DNA from: JBBROS01 sp043748985
GTDB lineage: Bacteria > Pseudomonadota > Alphaproteobacteria > Acetobacterales > Acetobacteraceae
Assembly (NCBI GenBank): GCA_043748985.1
Contig: JAYVEG010000037.1
Span: 1 to 6,878, forward strand
Length of the DNA stretch: 6,878 bases
Direction of reading: 5' to 3'
Every line of letters begins with the position of its first letter. Position 1 is the stretch's first letter. The notes under the pieces are model-generated. The model was given only the letters and a program-made list of their open reading frames with translations, ran no database searches and was not told the DNA's origin. The translations under genes were made by a program, and so were the position numbers. This document shows, piece by piece, positions 5,593-6,878 of this stretch.

Positions 5593-6878
5593 ATGCGCGT
5601 CGGTCTATTGATGATACTGATGACACTCGCATCGCCCGCTCTCGCCCAGAAATGGGTCACCGCCTGGACCGGCTCCGCCCAGGGCCCTTACCCCGTCGGC
5701 AACCCCACCGCCCAGCCCGAGCTGAAATTCGCGCTCCCCTCCCAGGAAACCGGCGCGAAAGACCAAACCTTCCGCCTCATCGTGAAGCCGGAGCTATGGG
5801 GCCAAAAAGTCCGCCTCCGCTTCAGCAACGCATACGGCGCAAAAGCCGTCACCTTCGACAGCACCTTCGTCGGCCTCCAGATGTCCGGCGCCGCCCTCAT
5901 GCCCGGCTCCAACCGCCCCGTCACCTTCGCCGCCAAAAAGACCGTCACCGTCCCCCCCGGCGGCCAGGCATGGTCCGACCCGGTGACGCTCCCCTTCATC
6001 GCCAACCCCACCGCCCCCGAACTGATGGGCCGCAAACTCGCCGTCAGCTTCCACGTCGCCGGCGACACCGGCCCCCCCACCTGGCACGCGAAGGCCCTCC
6101 AGACCAGCTACATCACCGCCCCCGGCGCCGGCGCCCTCGGTGAACTCGAGGACGAAAGCGCCTTCCCGAATAGCACGACCAGCTGGTTCTTCCTCGACGC
6201 ACTGGACGTGCAGGCGCCCTCCGACACGAAGCTGGTGGTCTGCTTCGGCGACAGCATCACCGACGGTACCAACTCCTCCCTTAACGGCGACGATCGCTGG
6301 CCCGACGTCCTCGCGCGCCGCCTGCGCGCAGCCGGCGCCCACATGGCCGTCGTCAACGCCGGCATCGGCGGCAACCAGGTGGTCGGCCCCGCCGAATACG
6401 GCCCCACCAAGCCCTTCGCCGGCGGCCCCAGCGCCCTGTCCCGATTGGACCGCGACGTCCTCGGCCTCTCCGGCGTCACCCACGTGATCTGGCTCGAAGG
6501 CATCAACGACATCAGCACCAGCGGCAACGCCACTCCCGACCAGGTGATCGCCGGCTACAAGGAAGGCGTCGCCAAACTCCGCGCCAAGCTCCCCGGCGTG
6601 CGCGTCATCGGCGCAACCCTCACCAGCATCGTCGGCACCACCAGCCCCGCGCACACCCCACCCGAGGTCGAACGCAAGCGCCAGGCCGTCAACGCCTTCA
6701 TCCGCGACAACAAAAGCCTGTTCGACGGCGTCATCGATTTCGACCGCGCCACCGTCGACACCGCCAGCGGCCCCATGCGTCCCGAATACATCCCCGGCAG
6801 CACCATCGGTGGCCCCGGCGACGGCCTCCACCCCAACCGCGCCGGCTACCTCGCCATGGGCGACGCCATCGACCTACG
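5593..6878 (+). CDS. Secreted SGNH/GDSL-family esterase with N-terminal beta domain, 3'-truncated by window edge
   Basis: The first 428 codons are present; judged by the family, only the last helix is missing. The N-terminus MRVGLLMILMTLASPALA is a Sec signal peptide with cleavage after ALA (18). Residues about 20-210 contain repeated beta-strand-like stretches (VRLRFSNAYG, VTFDSTFVGL, LAVSFHV), an accessory domain seen in many secreted GDSL esterases. The SGNH core follows: block I FGDSITDG with nucleophile S221, block II GIGGN with N261, block III GIND (303-306), and block V DGLHPN with D410/H413. All four catalytic blocks are intact. Such enzymes hydrolyse esters, often acetyl groups on polysaccharides or short-chain lipids; the substrate here is unknown. 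It starts 14 bp after the Rid gene, so it likely shares that transcript. Confidence 0.92.
   Translation, partial: MRVGLLMILMTLASPALAQKWVTAWTGSAQGPYPVGNPTAQPELKFALPSQETGAKDQTFRLIVKPELWGQKVRLRFSNAYGAKAVTFDSTFVGLQMSGAALMPGSNRPVTFAAKKTVTVPPGGQAWSDPVTLPFIANPTAPELMGRKLAVSFHVAGDTGPPTWHAKALQTSYITAPGAGALGELEDESAFPNSTTSWFFLDALDVQAPSDTKLVVCFGDSITDGTNSSLNGDDRWPDVLARRLRAAGAHMAVVNAGIGGNQVVGPAEYGPTKPFAGGPSALSRLDRDVLGLSGVTHVIWLEGINDISTSGNATPDQVIAGYKEGVAKLRAKLPGVRVIGATLTSIVGTTSPAHTPPEVERKRQAVNAFIRDNKSLFDGVIDFDRATVDTASGPMRPEYIPGSTIGGPGDGLHPNRAGYLAMGDAIDL

Overview
The window is GC-rich DNA from what looks like an alphaproteobacterium. Codon use, a Tat-exported fumarylacetoacetate-hydrolase-like protein and a DUF29 protein fit the Rhodospirillales/Acetobacteraceae, but that placement is inference and no taxonomic marker gene is present. 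No rRNA, tRNA or CRISPR array was seen.

Layout. On the minus strand (1-1879) lie a Tat-signal FAH-family protein and, 50 bp downstream of it, a DUF445 membrane-anchored protein that runs off the left edge; they look co-transcribed. A short divergent region (1880-1985) follows. It contains a palindrome-like site, TGTTATAGAGTTACA (1969-1983), that resembles a Zur (zinc uptake regulator) box. The site sits on a candidate -10 element right before a 34-residue, probably leaderless, single-pass membrane peptide on the plus strand. The next plus-strand gene starts with an ATGA overlap but is interrupted by a degraded IS110-family element (transposase remnant 2159-2536, minus strand).

After the insertion, a tightly packed plus-strand series runs to the right edge: metal ABC ATPase (ZnuC/AztA type), metal ABC permease (ZnuB/AztB type), a DUF29 protein that has lost its middle, an alpha/beta hydrolase, a Rid-family protein, and a secreted SGNH/GDSL esterase truncated by the window end. 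Three of the junctions are 4-nt GTGA/ATGA stop-start overlaps, so the set is probably one transcript.

How it fits together. The Zur-like box, the small membrane peptide and the ABC ATPase and permease suggest a zinc-repressed zinc uptake locus. No substrate-binding protein (ZnuA/AztC) is encoded here, and the IS110 remnant lies between the presumed zinc-responsive promoter and the transporter genes. The distal genes (DUF29, hydrolase, Rid, GDSL) have no obvious link to zinc. The clearest points of interest are the disrupted zinc locus, the internally deleted DUF29 gene, the exported FAH-type enzyme, and a strand composition skew that reverses inside the IS remnant. I do not see a convincing wholly new system.
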